Part shown: positions 1-8,145 of the stretch, piece after piece
Numbering within the stretch: position 1 is the first letter of the stretch
Layout of the letters: the number at the start of each line of letters is the position of its first letter
From: Massilia sp. METH4
GTDB lineage: Bacteria; Pseudomonadota; Gammaproteobacteria; Burkholderiales; Burkholderiaceae_D
Length of the DNA: 64,000 nt
Direction: 5' to 3'
Assembly: GCF_037094685.1 (NCBI RefSeq)
Contig: NZ_CP146614.1
Coordinates: forward strand, 5,580,001-5,644,000
Program-made: the position numbers and the translations under genes
The notes under the pieces: generated by a model
The model's database searches: none
Told to the model about the DNA's origin: nothing
The model's input: the letters and a program-made list of their open reading frames with translations, nothing else

Positions 1-1477
1 ACTCGTCGCCGCCAAGCCGCGCCACGGTGTCCGAATCGCGCAGCGCGCTGCGCAGCCGCCCGGCCACCGTCTGCAGCAGGCTGTCGCCCACCGCGTGGCC
101 CAGCGTATCGTTGATCAGCTTGAAGTTGTCGAGGTCCAGCACCACCACCCACAGCTGGTGCCCGTAGCGCGCCGCGTAGGCGATGGCCTGCTCCAGCCGG
201 TCCTGGAACAGGTTGCGGTTCGGCAGGCCGGTGAGCGCATCGTGCGTGGACTGGTGTTCCAGTTCCTGCTGGTAGCGCATGGCCGCCGTGATGTCGTTGA
301 TGACGCCGACCCAGTGCGTGGTGGCGCCGTGCTGGTCCAGCACGGGCGCCACGTGCAGCTGGTTCCAGAACAGCGTGCCATCCTTGCGGTAATTGCGCAG
401 CACCACCGTCACCTCGCGGAAGGCGCCCAGCGCGTCGCGCAGCGCATAGATGCCTTCCTGTTCGCGGTCGCTGCCCTGCAGGAAACGGCAATCCCGCCCG
501 ATCACCTCGGCCAGCTCGTAGCCGGAGATGCGCGCGAAGGCGGGGTTGGCGTATTCGATCACGTCGTCGTTGCCGGCGCGCCGCGTGATCAAGATCGCGT
601 TCACGCTGGCATCGAGGGCGCGGCTTTGCAGGCGCAGCTTCTCGCCGGCTTCGCGGCTGGCCGTGATGTCCTCGATGGTGCACAGGAGGCCGGCGATCTC
701 GCCGTTCTGGCCGTGCAGCGGCAGCTTGTTGACGAGGTGGCGGCGCGGCCGTCCGTCGGGCCCCGTCAGCGTCTGTTCGCGGCCGCGCACGGGCCGGCCG
801 GTCTCGATCACGCCGCGATCCTCGATCTCCTCGGCCTGGCGCTCGGCGGGGCTGAGCTGCCAGGGAAAATCGCGGTCGCGCTTGCCGATCACACCGGCCG
901 GATCGCCCAGGCCGGAAGCGCGCGCGAACAGCAGATTGCAACCCACGTAGCGCAGCTCGAGGTCCTTCCAGAACACCTGCAGCGGCATCGTGTCGATCAG
1001 CCGGCGGTACAGCTGCTCGGACTTGTACAGGGCTCGCTCCGCGGCCACCTGCTGCGTGACGTCGAACGCGAACACGAGGCGGGCGCGGCGCCCTTCGTAG
1101 ATCAGCGCATGCGACGAAATGCGCACGGAGATCGGGCGGCCGTCGCGCTTCATGTGCGTCCACACTCCCGAGGACTGCGGCAGCGCGTGCAGGTGCGCGG
1201 TGGCGGCAAGGTCCGCGGCCAGCCGGGCATGTTCCGACGGCGGCCGGATGTCGCGGATCGTCATGCGCAAAAATTCCGCCTCGGAATAGCCGTAGTGGCG
1301 GCACGCGGCGGCATTCACGCGCAGGAAGCGCAGCGACACGAGGTCGTAGATCCACATCGGCTGCGGATGGTCCTGGAACAGGTCGTCGAAGCGCGTCAGC
1401 GGGCGCCGGCTGCGCCACCCCCGCCCCTGCATGGGGAGCGTGCTGCGCGTCGGGGCTCGGTGCTGGAATCTCATCAT
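1..1477 (-). CDS. PAS-PAS-PAS-GGDEF diguanylate cyclase, 3' end cut by window edge
   Basis: Putative cyclic-di-GMP synthase with sensory PAS input. The minus-strand frame starts at ATG 1477 (a second ATG at 1474 is also possible) just after AGGAG and stays open to base 1. Reading it gives three PAS-like domains at about residues 25-140, 145-265 and 275-395. The third PAS contains a flavin-type motif (GRDCRFLQG), so blue-light (LOV-like) sensing is possible. A GGDEF domain follows, beginning THDALTGLPNRN with DLDNFKLINDTLGHAVGD. The last codons visible are LGGDE, so the active-site motif straddles the window edge. The sequence before it reads RDSDTVARLGGDE, which contains an RxxD inhibitory site. 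Whether an EAL domain follows cannot be seen. No transmembrane segment is visible, so it is probably cytoplasmic. Divergent from the hemerythrin gene. Confidence 0.9.
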   Translation of the reverse strand, partial: MMRFQHRAPTRSTLPMQGRGWRSRRPLTRFDDLFQDHPQPMWIYDLVSLRFLRVNAAACRHYGYSEAEFLRMTIRDIRPPSEHARLAADLAATAHLHALPQSSGVWTHMKRDGRPISVRISSHALIYEGRRARLVFAFDVTQQVAAERALYKSEQLYRRLIDTMPLQVFWKDLELRYVGCNLLFARASGLGDPAGVIGKRDRDFPWQLSPAERQAEEIEDRGVIETGRPVRGREQTLTGPDGRPRRHLVNKLPLHGQNGEIAGLLCTIEDITASREAGEKLRLQSRALDASVNAILITRRAGNDDVIEYANPAFARISGYELAEVIGRDCRFLQGSDREQEGIYALRDALGAFREVTVVLRNYRKDGTLFWNQLHVAPVLDQHGATTHWVGVINDITAAMRYQQELEHQSTHDALTGLPNRNLFQDRLEQAIAYAARYGHQLWVVVLDLDNFKLINDTLGHAVGDSLLQTVAGRLRSALRDSDTVARLGGDE

Positions 1478-1560
1478 CGGCTCCTGGCGGCGATATTGCA
1501 GTGAACTATAACCCGCCGCGTCCGCTTTGTGCGCAGTACGCCGACACGCGCTTGAGGGCT

Positions 1561-1601
1561 ATTCCTACGCAAGGCGCCGGCGCCGTCGCCTAAGATGAGG
1601 T
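1561..1601 (+). promoter_or_regulatory. Candidate promoter boxes upstream of the hemerythrin gene
   Basis: ATTCCTACG (1561-1569) and GCCTAAGATGAGGT (1588-1601) precede the hemerythrin ATG. Nearly the same two boxes, on the opposite strand and with wider spacing, lie upstream of the DUF378 gene (60032-60095). TAAGAT could be a -10 element. No convincing -35 is visible. Function is inferred only from the recurrence. Confidence 0.3.
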
Positions 1602-1627
1602 GTTGCCGGAACTTCAAGGAGAAGAAG

Positions 1628-2221
1628 ATGTTTTCACTGAACAAGCTTAGCCCGACGATTACCGACATGATCCGCTTCGACCACTCGCACACCCTGGTGA
1701 CGTTCCACCAGTACACGACGACGCAGAAGCCGAAAGTGAAGAAGGCGCTCGCGGAGACCATCTGCACCGCCCTGGAAATCCACGCCACGCTGGAAGAAGA
1801 GATCTTCTATCCGGTGATGCGCCAGCTCGAGGGCGCCGACCCCACGATGCTGAAGGCGGAACCGGAGCACAACGAGATGCGCCGGCTGATTGCGCAACTG
1901 CGTGCCACCCGGCCGACGGATGCGAAGCACGACGAGCTCGTGCACGAACTGATGCGCGACGTGATGCACCACGTGGCCGACGAGGAAACCGTGCTGCTGC
2001 CGGACGCGGAACGCAAGTTGAGCCGCGACCGCCTGAGCGAGCTGGGGGCCGAGATGACCCGCCGCCGCATGCAGCTCGTCACGCCGCAGGCCGGCAAGAT
2101 CGCCAAGGACACCGCCATCGGCTTCTCCGGCAGCACCGCCGCGATGGTACTGGGCGTGGCCGGCGCGGCCTTCGCCGCCATGAAGCTCCTGCCTCGCAAG
2201 CCATCCGGCGCGCAGGCCTGA
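1628..2221 (+). CDS. Hemerythrin HHE-domain protein
   Basis: A 197-residue protein with a hemerythrin-like cation-binding four-helix bundle, likely binding a di-iron centre and O2 or NO-related ligands. Iron-ligand candidates are spaced as in HHE domains: H19/H21 in the first helix, EIHATLEEE near residue 52, EPEHNE, and DVMHHVADEE. A C-terminal hydrophobic stretch (about residues 160-190, rich in Ala/Gly/Val) could anchor it to the inner membrane. The start is ATG 1628, preceded by AAGGAGAAGAAG; an upstream in-frame ATG at 1595 has no ribosome site. Single gene between the divergent cyclase and the convergent MFS gene. The precise ligand is unknown. Confidence 0.88.
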   Translation: MFSLNKLSPTITDMIRFDHSHTLVTFHQYTTTQKPKVKKALAETICTALEIHATLEEEIFYPVMRQLEGADPTMLKAEPEHNEMRRLIAQLRATRPTDAKHDELVHELMRDVMHHVADEETVLLPDAERKLSRDRLSELGAEMTRRRMQLVTPQAGKIAKDTAIGFSGSTAAMVLGVAGAAFAAMKLLPRKPSGAQA

Positions 2222-2247
2222 GCCCTCGCGGAAGCATCACCCGCGTA

Positions 2248-3645
2248 TCACCTGGTCGCCGCCTGACCACTCACCTGCGCCCCGGCATCGGCCGGCAGGC
2301 GCAGGCTGTCCGCCACGCCCGCCAGCGCCACGGCGCCCATCGCCAGCAACGCGACGCGGAACGTGAGCGGGCTGCCACCGCCCCACCCTGCCAATTCCCC
2401 CAGCTTCAGCAGCAGCGCCGCCGCCGCGATGCCCAGTCCCGCGTTGACCTGCGCCAGCACGGAAAACAGCGTCGACGCCCCGCTCATCTGCGCCGATGGC
2501 ACGTTCGCGAACGCCAGCGTATTGAGGGCGGTGAACTGCATCGAGCGGCACAGGCCGCAAAAGAACAGCACGGCCGCGACGAGCGGCAACGGCGTGTCGG
2601 CGCGCAGCAGGGCGCAGGCGCCGAAGCCGGCCGCCAGCAGCACGCCATTCCACACGAGCACCGCGCGCAAGCCGAAGCGGCGCATCACCCAGCCGGTGCC
2701 CGGCTTCATGGCGAGGTTGCCGGCGAACAGCGCGAGCAGCAGCAGGCCGGCCGTCGTGCCAGGCAGGCCGAACGCGAGCTGCAGCATCAGCGGCAACAGG
2801 AAGGGCGCGCTGCCGATGGCGATGCGCGACAGCGAACCACCGCGCACGGTCACCGCGAAGGTACGAATCGCGAGCGGCCGCAAGTCCATCAGCGGCGCCG
2901 CGCTGCGGCGAAAATGCCGCGCGCACCACCACAGCAGCGCGCCGCCCGCCAGCAAGGCCGCGGCGGCCGCGCCCCACCGGCCGTGGCCCGGAAGCTCCAC
3001 GCCGACCATCAGCAGCGTGCACGCCAGCGCGCTGGCGATGAACCCCGGCAGGTCGAACGGCCGCGGTGCAGCCCCCTCGGCGGGAATCACGATAAAAGCC
3101 GCCGCCAGCAGCAGCACTCCGAGCGGCACGTTGACGAGGAAGATCCAGTGCCAGCTCCACGTGGCCGTGATGAGGCCGCCCAGCGCGGGGCCGATGATGG
3201 GCGCCGCCAGGCCCGGCCAGGTAATGGTGGCGATGGCCCGCACCAGCCCCTCCTTCGGCGTGCCGCGCAGCACGACGAGCCGGCCGACCGGCACCATCAG
3301 CGCGCCGCCCATCCCTTGCAGGATGCGCGCGGCCGTGAATGCGGCCAGGGACCCGGACAGCGCGCACAGCACCGAGGCCAGCGTGAAGACGGCGATGGCG
3401 GCCCCGAACACGCGGCGCGGGCCGAACCGGTCTGCCAGCCAGCCGCTGGCCGGAATGAACGCGGCCAGCGCCACCAGGTAGGCTGACAATCCAACCGACA
3501 GATGTTCCGGCCCGGTACCGAAGCTGGCCGCCATTTGCGGCAGCGACGTGGTGATCGCCGTCGCATCCAGGTTTTCCATGAAGAAGGCGGCGGCGACGAG
3601 CCAGGGAACGGCGCGCGCACGCCAGTCGGCGGCGGACTCGGGCAT
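2248..3645 (-). CDS. MFS transporter, DHA2 (EmrB/QacA)-type
   Basis: A 465-residue, very hydrophobic inner-membrane protein of the drug:H+ antiporter-2 type. Typical features are the early FFMENLDATAITTSLPQM segment (motif D1-like), LADRFGPRRVFG (motif A) and the GPALGGLI region (motif C). About 14 membrane segments fit the length. It probably exports a toxic small molecule; the substrate cannot be read. The start is ATG 3645; the ribosome site is weak. An 8-bp palindrome TTGTACAA lies at 3657-3664 just upstream and may be an operator half, but no dedicated regulator is adjacent. It follows the methyltransferase on the same strand, 58 bp away, and converges with the hemerythrin gene 26 bp away. 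Confidence 0.9.
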   Translation of the reverse strand: MPESAADWRARAVPWLVAAAFFMENLDATAITTSLPQMAASFGTGPEHLSVGLSAYLVALAAFIPASGWLADRFGPRRVFGAAIAVFTLASVLCALSGSLAAFTAARILQGMGGALMVPVGRLVVLRGTPKEGLVRAIATITWPGLAAPIIGPALGGLITATWSWHWIFLVNVPLGVLLLAAAFIVIPAEGAAPRPFDLPGFIASALACTLLMVGVELPGHGRWGAAAAALLAGGALLWWCARHFRRSAAPLMDLRPLAIRTFAVTVRGGSLSRIAIGSAPFLLPLMLQLAFGLPGTTAGLLLLALFAGNLAMKPGTGWVMRRFGLRAVLVWNGVLLAAGFGACALLRADTPLPLVAAVLFFCGLCRSMQFTALNTLAFANVPSAQMSGASTLFSVLAQVNAGLGIAAAALLLKLGELAGWGGGSPLTFRVALLAMGAVALAGVADSLRLPADAGAQVSGQAATR

Positions 3646-3703
3646 CGAGAGGACTGTTGTACAAAAACAGCACTATAGCCCGGCCGCCTCCCGGGTGGAA
3701 TAC

Positions 3704-4531
3704 TCAGCGCTTGTGGATGACCGCTTCCAGATAGGCTGCAGGCGCCACCAGCGAGGCGCCGCCGGATATGTCGAACTCGGCCGCCAAAGCCTCCAGGTCG
3801 CGCCGCAACGCATCCTGCCGATCCATATCGAGCGCCGCGAACGCCTTCAGCACGGGTCCGTAATAGTCGCGGAACACCTGCACCATGTGCGCCGGCGAGC
3901 GGTAGCGGAAGTTGAACTCACGCCGCGTGCAGCGGATTTCCAAGCCGGCGCCGAAGATTTCGCGCAGGTGCGCCTCGGTACCCCACAGCGGCGGCCCGGC
4001 TACGCCGGCCGGCGGCGGCACGTAGCCGCCCACCACCTTGAACATGCGCCCGATGAAGCCATCCGGGGTCCAGCTCGCCACCCCGATGCGCCCGCCCGGC
4101 CGCGTCACGCGCAGCATCTCGGCGGCGGTGCGCCGGTGATCCGGCGCGAACATCGAGCCGAACGTGGACAGCACGCAATCGAAGGCACCGTCCGCGAACG
4201 GCAGCGCTTCCGCGTCCGCTTCCTGGAACGCGACGTCGAGGCCCTCGGCCGCCGCGCGGGCCCGGCCCTTGTCGAGCAGGGCCGGCACGTAGTCTGTCGA
4301 GGTCACGCGCGCGAAGCGCCGCGCCGCGGCGAGCGTGGCGTTGCCATTGCCGGCTGCCACGTCGAGCACGCGATCGTCGGCGCGCACGTCCGCCGCCTCG
4401 GCCAGCAGCTCGCCCACGATCTGCAGCGTGGTGCCGACAATCGCGAAATCGCCGCTGGCCCAGGTCGCCTGCTGGCGCGCCTTGATGGCCGTGAAATCGG
4501 GTACCTGGTTCATCTCTGCCATTTCCGTCAT
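3704..4531 (-). CDS. Class I SAM-dependent methyltransferase
   Basis: A 275-residue cytoplasmic methyltransferase of the UbiE/Methyltransf_11-25 type. Motif I reads VLDVAAGNGNATLAAA (about residues 55-70); an acidic motif II follows (TSTDYVPALLDKGR); DAEALPFADGAFD is motif III/post I, and MLRVTRPGGRIGVASW is the final strand motif. The substrate is unknown. The start is ATG 4531, six bases after GGAGA; a longer frame to 4576 lacks a ribosome site. It is divergent from an AraC-type regulator 144 bp away, a frequent arrangement when the regulator controls the neighbour. Confidence 0.9.
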   Translation of the reverse strand: MTEMAEMNQVPDFTAIKARQQATWASGDFAIVGTTLQIVGELLAEAADVRADDRVLDVAAGNGNATLAAARRFARVTSTDYVPALLDKGRARAAAEGLDVAFQEADAEALPFADGAFDCVLSTFGSMFAPDHRRTAAEMLRVTRPGGRIGVASWTPDGFIGRMFKVVGGYVPPPAGVAGPPLWGTEAHLREIFGAGLEIRCTRREFNFRYRSPAHMVQVFRDYYGPVLKAFAALDMDRQDALRRDLEALAAEFDISGGASLVAPAAYLEAVIHKR

Positions 4532-4675
4532 GCTGATCTCCTTCAGTATTGGGTGGACATGCGTTGTCTCCCGCATGGCCAGCCATTATTGCGGCCCTCC
4601 CGCGCTTGACGCTTGCTCCGCCGTCGTCCATCCTTGACCAAACGTCCGGGATAGGTCCCGGCACGGAGGCGGCCC

Positions 4676-5680
4676 ATGCCCATCGATACGCTGTCCGAGG
4701 TCCTGCGCACCGTGCGCCTGCGGGGTGCCGTCTTCTATGCCGTCACCGTGGGACCGGAATGGGCGGTCGAGGCGCCCGCCTCGGCCGAGGTCGCCGCGAT
4801 GGTCGTGCCGGGGGCCGGCCGGGTGATCGCCTACCATGTCGTGCTCGAAGGCACGGCGTGGGCGTCGCTGCCGGGCGAAGCTCCCGTGCGCCTCGCTCCC
4901 GGCGATATCGTCATGTTCCCGCAGGGCGACGCGCACGTGATGGCCAGCGCCCCCGGCGTACCGCCGCTGCCGTTCTCGATGGACTGGATGCACGCGACGC
5001 ATGCCCTGCCGAAGCCCCTGCCGCTGGCCATCGACGGCGCGACGCTGGCATGGGGGGACGCGGCGCGCCGTCCCGACGGGCGCAGCGACATCGTCTGCGG
5101 CTTCCTCGGCTGCGACCATGGCCCGTTCAATCCGCTGCTGGCCGCTCTGCCGAGGCTGCTGCACGTGCCGGCCGACGGCGCCGGCCAATGGTTGCGCCAG
5201 GCGATGCTGCAGGCGGCCTGCGGCGCCAGCGCCGAGGGCGGCGGGCCCGGCAGTGGCGCGCTGGCCGAGCGCATCAGCGAAACCATGTTCATCGACGCCG
5301 TGCGCCGCCATGCCAGCCGGCTGCCCGAGCACGCGACGGGCTGGCTGGCCGCCGTGCGCGACCGCCAGGTAGGCCGCGCGCTGGCGCTGATCCACGCCAA
5401 TCCGCGCCACCCCTGGAGCGTGGCCGAGCTGGCGCGCGCTGCCGCGCTGTCGCGCTCGGCCTTCTGCGAGCGCTTCTCGGCCCTGCTGGCCGTGTCGCCC
5501 GCGCGCTACCTGGCGCGCTGGCGCATGGAGGTTGCCGCCACGCTGCTGCGCGAGGGCCAGGCGCCGGTGGCCGCCATCGCCTTCGAGGTCGGCTACGAAT
5601 CGGAAGCCGCGTTTACGCGCGCCTTCACACGGCTGGTGGGCATGCCGCCGTCGCGCTGGCGTGCCGCGCTGCTGCATTAG
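4676..5680 (+). CDS. AraC-family regulator with N-terminal cupin (Cupin_6)
   Basis: A 334-residue transcriptional regulator. The N-terminal half (residues 10-190) is a cupin effector-binding domain, with a run resembling the AraC_binding/Cupin_6 family (APGDIVMFPQGDAHVM). The C-terminal 110 residues hold the two helix-turn-helix motifs: WSVAELARAAALSRSAFCER and VAAIAFEVGYESEAAFTRAF, followed by MPPSRWRAA. The start is ATG 4676 after GGAGG. It lies divergent from the methyltransferase and may control it. The effector is not known. Confidence 0.92.
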   Translation: MPIDTLSEVLRTVRLRGAVFYAVTVGPEWAVEAPASAEVAAMVVPGAGRVIAYHVVLEGTAWASLPGEAPVRLAPGDIVMFPQGDAHVMASAPGVPPLPFSMDWMHATHALPKPLPLAIDGATLAWGDAARRPDGRSDIVCGFLGCDHGPFNPLLAALPRLLHVPADGAGQWLRQAMLQAACGASAEGGGPGSGALAERISETMFIDAVRRHASRLPEHATGWLAAVRDRQVGRALALIHANPRHPWSVAELARAAALSRSAFCERFSALLAVSPARYLARWRMEVAATLLREGQAPVAAIAFEVGYESEAAFTRAFTRLVGMPPSRWRAALLH

Positions 5681-5770
5681 GGAAGCGCCCCGGCGGCGAC
5701 ATGCCGCTTTCTCCTGCTGCGTTACTCCATGCTATAGAATCGTGCTCTTTGAACACGACCGGCAGGAACC

Positions 5771-7162
5771 ATGACAGACGTTTACAAGCACGAAGGCAGG
5801 CAGGATGGCACGCAGGAAGGCCTCAAGCGTGGCCTGAAGAGCCGGCATATCCAGCTGATCGCGCTGGGCGGCGCGATCGGTACCGGCCTGTTCCTCGGCA
5901 TCGCACAGACCATCCGCATGGCCGGCCCGTCGGTACTGCTGGGCTATGCGATCGCCGGCGTGGTCGCCTTCCTGATCATGCGCCAGCTGGGCGAGATGGT
6001 GGTCGACGAGCCGGTGGCCGGTTCGTTCAGCTTCTTCGCCGACAAGTACTGCGGCCCGCTGGCCGGCTTCCTGTCGGGCTGGAACTACTGGGTGCTGTAC
6101 GTGCTGGTCAGCATGGCCGAACTGTCCGCCGTCGGCATCTACGTGCAGTACTGGTGGCCGGCCATTCCCACCTGGGTGTCGGCGCTGGCCTTCTTCGTGG
6201 TCATCAATGCGATCAGCCTGACGAACGTGAAGGCGTTCGGCGAGATGGAATTCTGGTTCGCGATCGTCAAGGTGCTGGCCATCGTGGGCATGATCGGTTT
6301 CGGCGTGTGGCTGCTCGCGTCCGGCACGGCCGGGCCGGAGGCGACGGTGGCCAACCTGTGGCAGCACGGCGGCTTCTTCCCGAACGGCGTGACGGGCCTG
6401 GTGATGGCCATGGCCGTCATCATGTTCTCGTTCGGCGGCCTGGAACTGGTGGGCATCACGGCGGCCGAGGCCGACGATCCGTCGCGCACGATCCCGAAAG
6501 CGACCAACCAGGCGATCTACCGCATCCTCATCTTCTACATCGGCGCGCTGGGCGTGCTGCTGTCGCTGTACCCCTGGCAGAAAGTGGTGGAAGGCGGTTC
6601 GCCCTTCGTGCTGATCTTCCATGCCCTGAACGCCAATGCGGTCGCGCACGTGCTCAACATCGTCGTGCTGACGGCCGCGCTGTCGGTCTACAACAGCTGC
6701 GTGTACTGCAACAGCCGCATGCTGTACGGCCTGGCCATGCAGGGCAACGCGCCGCGCTCGCTGCTGAAGGTGAACCGCCGCGGCGTGCCGCTGGCGGCGC
6801 TGGGCGTGTCGGCGATCGCCACCGCCATCTGCGTGAGCGTGAACTACTTCATGCCGGAGAAGGCATTGGGCTTCCTGATGGGCCTCGTGGTGTCGGCGCT
6901 CATCATCAACTGGGCGATGATCAGCTGGATCCACCTGCGCTTTCGCGCCGCGAAGCGCGCCCAAGGCGTGAAGACCGTCTTCCCCAGCCCGCTGGCGCCG
7001 CTGGCTAACTGGCTGTGCCTGGCGTTCCTGGGCGGCGTGCTGGTGGTGATGTATCTGACGCCGGGGTTGAGGCTTTCGGTGTACCTGATCCCGGCATGGG
7101 TGCTGGCGCTGTGTGTAGGGTATTGGGCGAAGCAGCGCAATGCGGAGGGAGTAGCGGCCTGA
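5771..7162 (+). CDS. APC-family amino acid permease, PheP/AroP-like
   Basis: A 463-residue inner-membrane proton symporter of the amino acid transporter family. The N-terminus GLKSRHIQLIALGGAIGTGL is the family consensus (substrate carboxylate-binding GAIGTG). Stretches such as FLSGWNYWVLYVLVSMAEL, YVQYWWPAIPTWV and EFWFAIVKVLAIVGMIGFG closely follow E. coli PheP/AroP from memory, suggesting aromatic amino acid uptake. About 12 membrane helices are expected. The start ATG 5771 follows GGCAGGAACC. It is monocistronic by spacing and converges with the REC-GGDEF gene. Exact substrate is inferred. Confidence 0.9.
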   Translation: MTDVYKHEGRQDGTQEGLKRGLKSRHIQLIALGGAIGTGLFLGIAQTIRMAGPSVLLGYAIAGVVAFLIMRQLGEMVVDEPVAGSFSFFADKYCGPLAGFLSGWNYWVLYVLVSMAELSAVGIYVQYWWPAIPTWVSALAFFVVINAISLTNVKAFGEMEFWFAIVKVLAIVGMIGFGVWLLASGTAGPEATVANLWQHGGFFPNGVTGLVMAMAVIMFSFGGLELVGITAAEADDPSRTIPKATNQAIYRILIFYIGALGVLLSLYPWQKVVEGGSPFVLIFHALNANAVAHVLNIVVLTAALSVYNSCVYCNSRMLYGLAMQGNAPRSLLKVNRRGVPLAALGVSAIATAICVSVNYFMPEKALGFLMGLVVSALIINWAMISWIHLRFRAAKRAQGVKTVFPSPLAPLANWLCLAFLGGVLVVMYLTPGLRLSVYLIPAWVLALCVGYWAKQRNAEGVAA

Positions 7163-7189
7163 GCCCGGTTACGGGAAAACCGGTGGCTG

Positions 7190-7210
7190 CTAGTGTGGTC
7201 TCCACACTAG
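7190..7210. terminator. Bidirectional hairpin at convergent gene ends
   Basis: CTAGTGTGG-TCT-CCACACTAG is a perfect 9-bp stem with a 3-base loop between the permease stop (7162) and the REC-GGDEF stop, which it overlaps (TAG at 7207-7209). It has no T tract, so termination or 3'-end protection is inferred from position. Confidence 0.5.
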
Positions 7211-8145
7211 GCCACCTGCTCGCCGGGCTCCGCGCCGTCGGCCAGCACGCTGCGGTTGCGGCCGGCGCGCTTGGCGCGGTACAGGGCCATGTCGGCGGCA
7301 TGCAGCATCGCTTGCGGCGTGTCGCCATCGGCCGGGATCAGCGAGCACAGGCCGATGCTGGCGGTGACGTGCGGCGCGGCCGAGGCGCCGGGGTGCGGGA
7401 TGCCGAGGGCGGCGATGCGCCGGCACAGCCACTCGCCGTAGCGCGCCAGCGCTTCCGGCGTGGTATTGGGCAGCAGCACCACGAATTCCTCGCCACCGTA
7501 GCGCCCCGCCAGCTCGCCCGGCCGGCGTGAACCGTCGATCAGGGCCTCGGCCACTTCCTGCAGGCAGGCGTCGCCGCGCTGGTGGCCGTAGCGGTCGTTG
7601 AACAGCTTGAAATCGTCGACGTCGATCAGCACCACCCCCAGCGGCAGCTGGTGGCGGCGATGCCGCGCGAACTCGGTGGCCAGCTGGCGATCGAAGTAGC
7701 GGCGGTTGTACAGGCCCGTCAAGCCGTCCTGGTTCGCCAGATCGTCCAGCGTTGCCAGGGCCGCCTGCAGGCGCAGGTGGGTGCGCACGCGCGCCTGCAC
7801 GACCGGCGCGTTCAGCGGCTTCGGGATGAAGTCGACGGCACCGGCGTCGAGGCAGGCGATTTCCGCTTCCGGCGACGATTGCGCCGTTACGAAGATCACC
7901 GCGCTGCTGCGCAGGTCCGGGTCGCGGCGGATCTGCTCGTTGACGGCGAAACCGTCCATGCCCTGCATTTCCACGTCGAGCAGGATCAGCTGCGGACGCT
8001 GCAGGCGCGCCAGTTCCAGCCCGGCCGCGCCGCTGGTGGCGAACAGTACGCGGCCCTGCTCGCGCACCATGGCCGACAGCAGGCGGATCGTATCGGCATT
8101 GTCGTCGATGATCAGGATGGTGCTCTTCGGCGCGGGCGCGGTCAT
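7207..8145 (-). CDS. Response regulator with GGDEF output (REC-GGDEF)
   Basis: A 312-residue diguanylate cyclase controlled by phosphorylation. The receiver domain covers residues 8-125: acidic pair in ILIIDDN, phospho-acceptor D57 in LLDVEMQGMDG, and the conserved lysine in FIPKP. The GGDEF domain (about 150-305) has NQDGLTGLYNRRYFD, DVDDFKLFNDRYGHQRGD and the active site YGGEEF (GGEEF is an active variant). The inhibitory site position reads RPGE rather than RxxD, so product inhibition may be weak. The start is ATG 8145 in GGAGGGTGGATGA; the ATG overlaps the TGA of the upstream hybrid kinase (4-bp overlap). That strongly implies translational coupling and that this protein is the kinase's output. 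Confidence 0.95.
   Translation of the reverse strand: MTAPAPKSTILIIDDNADTIRLLSAMVREQGRVLFATSGAAGLELARLQRPQLILLDVEMQGMDGFAVNEQIRRDPDLRSSAVIFVTAQSSPEAEIACLDAGAVDFIPKPLNAPVVQARVRTHLRLQAALATLDDLANQDGLTGLYNRRYFDRQLATEFARHRRHQLPLGVVLIDVDDFKLFNDRYGHQRGDACLQEVAEALIDGSRRPGELAGRYGGEEFVVLLPNTTPEALARYGEWLCRRIAALGIPHPGASAAPHVTASIGLCSLIPADGDTPQAMLHAADMALYRAKRAGRNRSVLADGAEPGEQVA

Noticed and set aside
3657..3664. TTGTACAA as operator of the MFS gene
   Set aside because: Eight symmetrical bases are expected by chance in a window of this size, and no regulator is adjacent.
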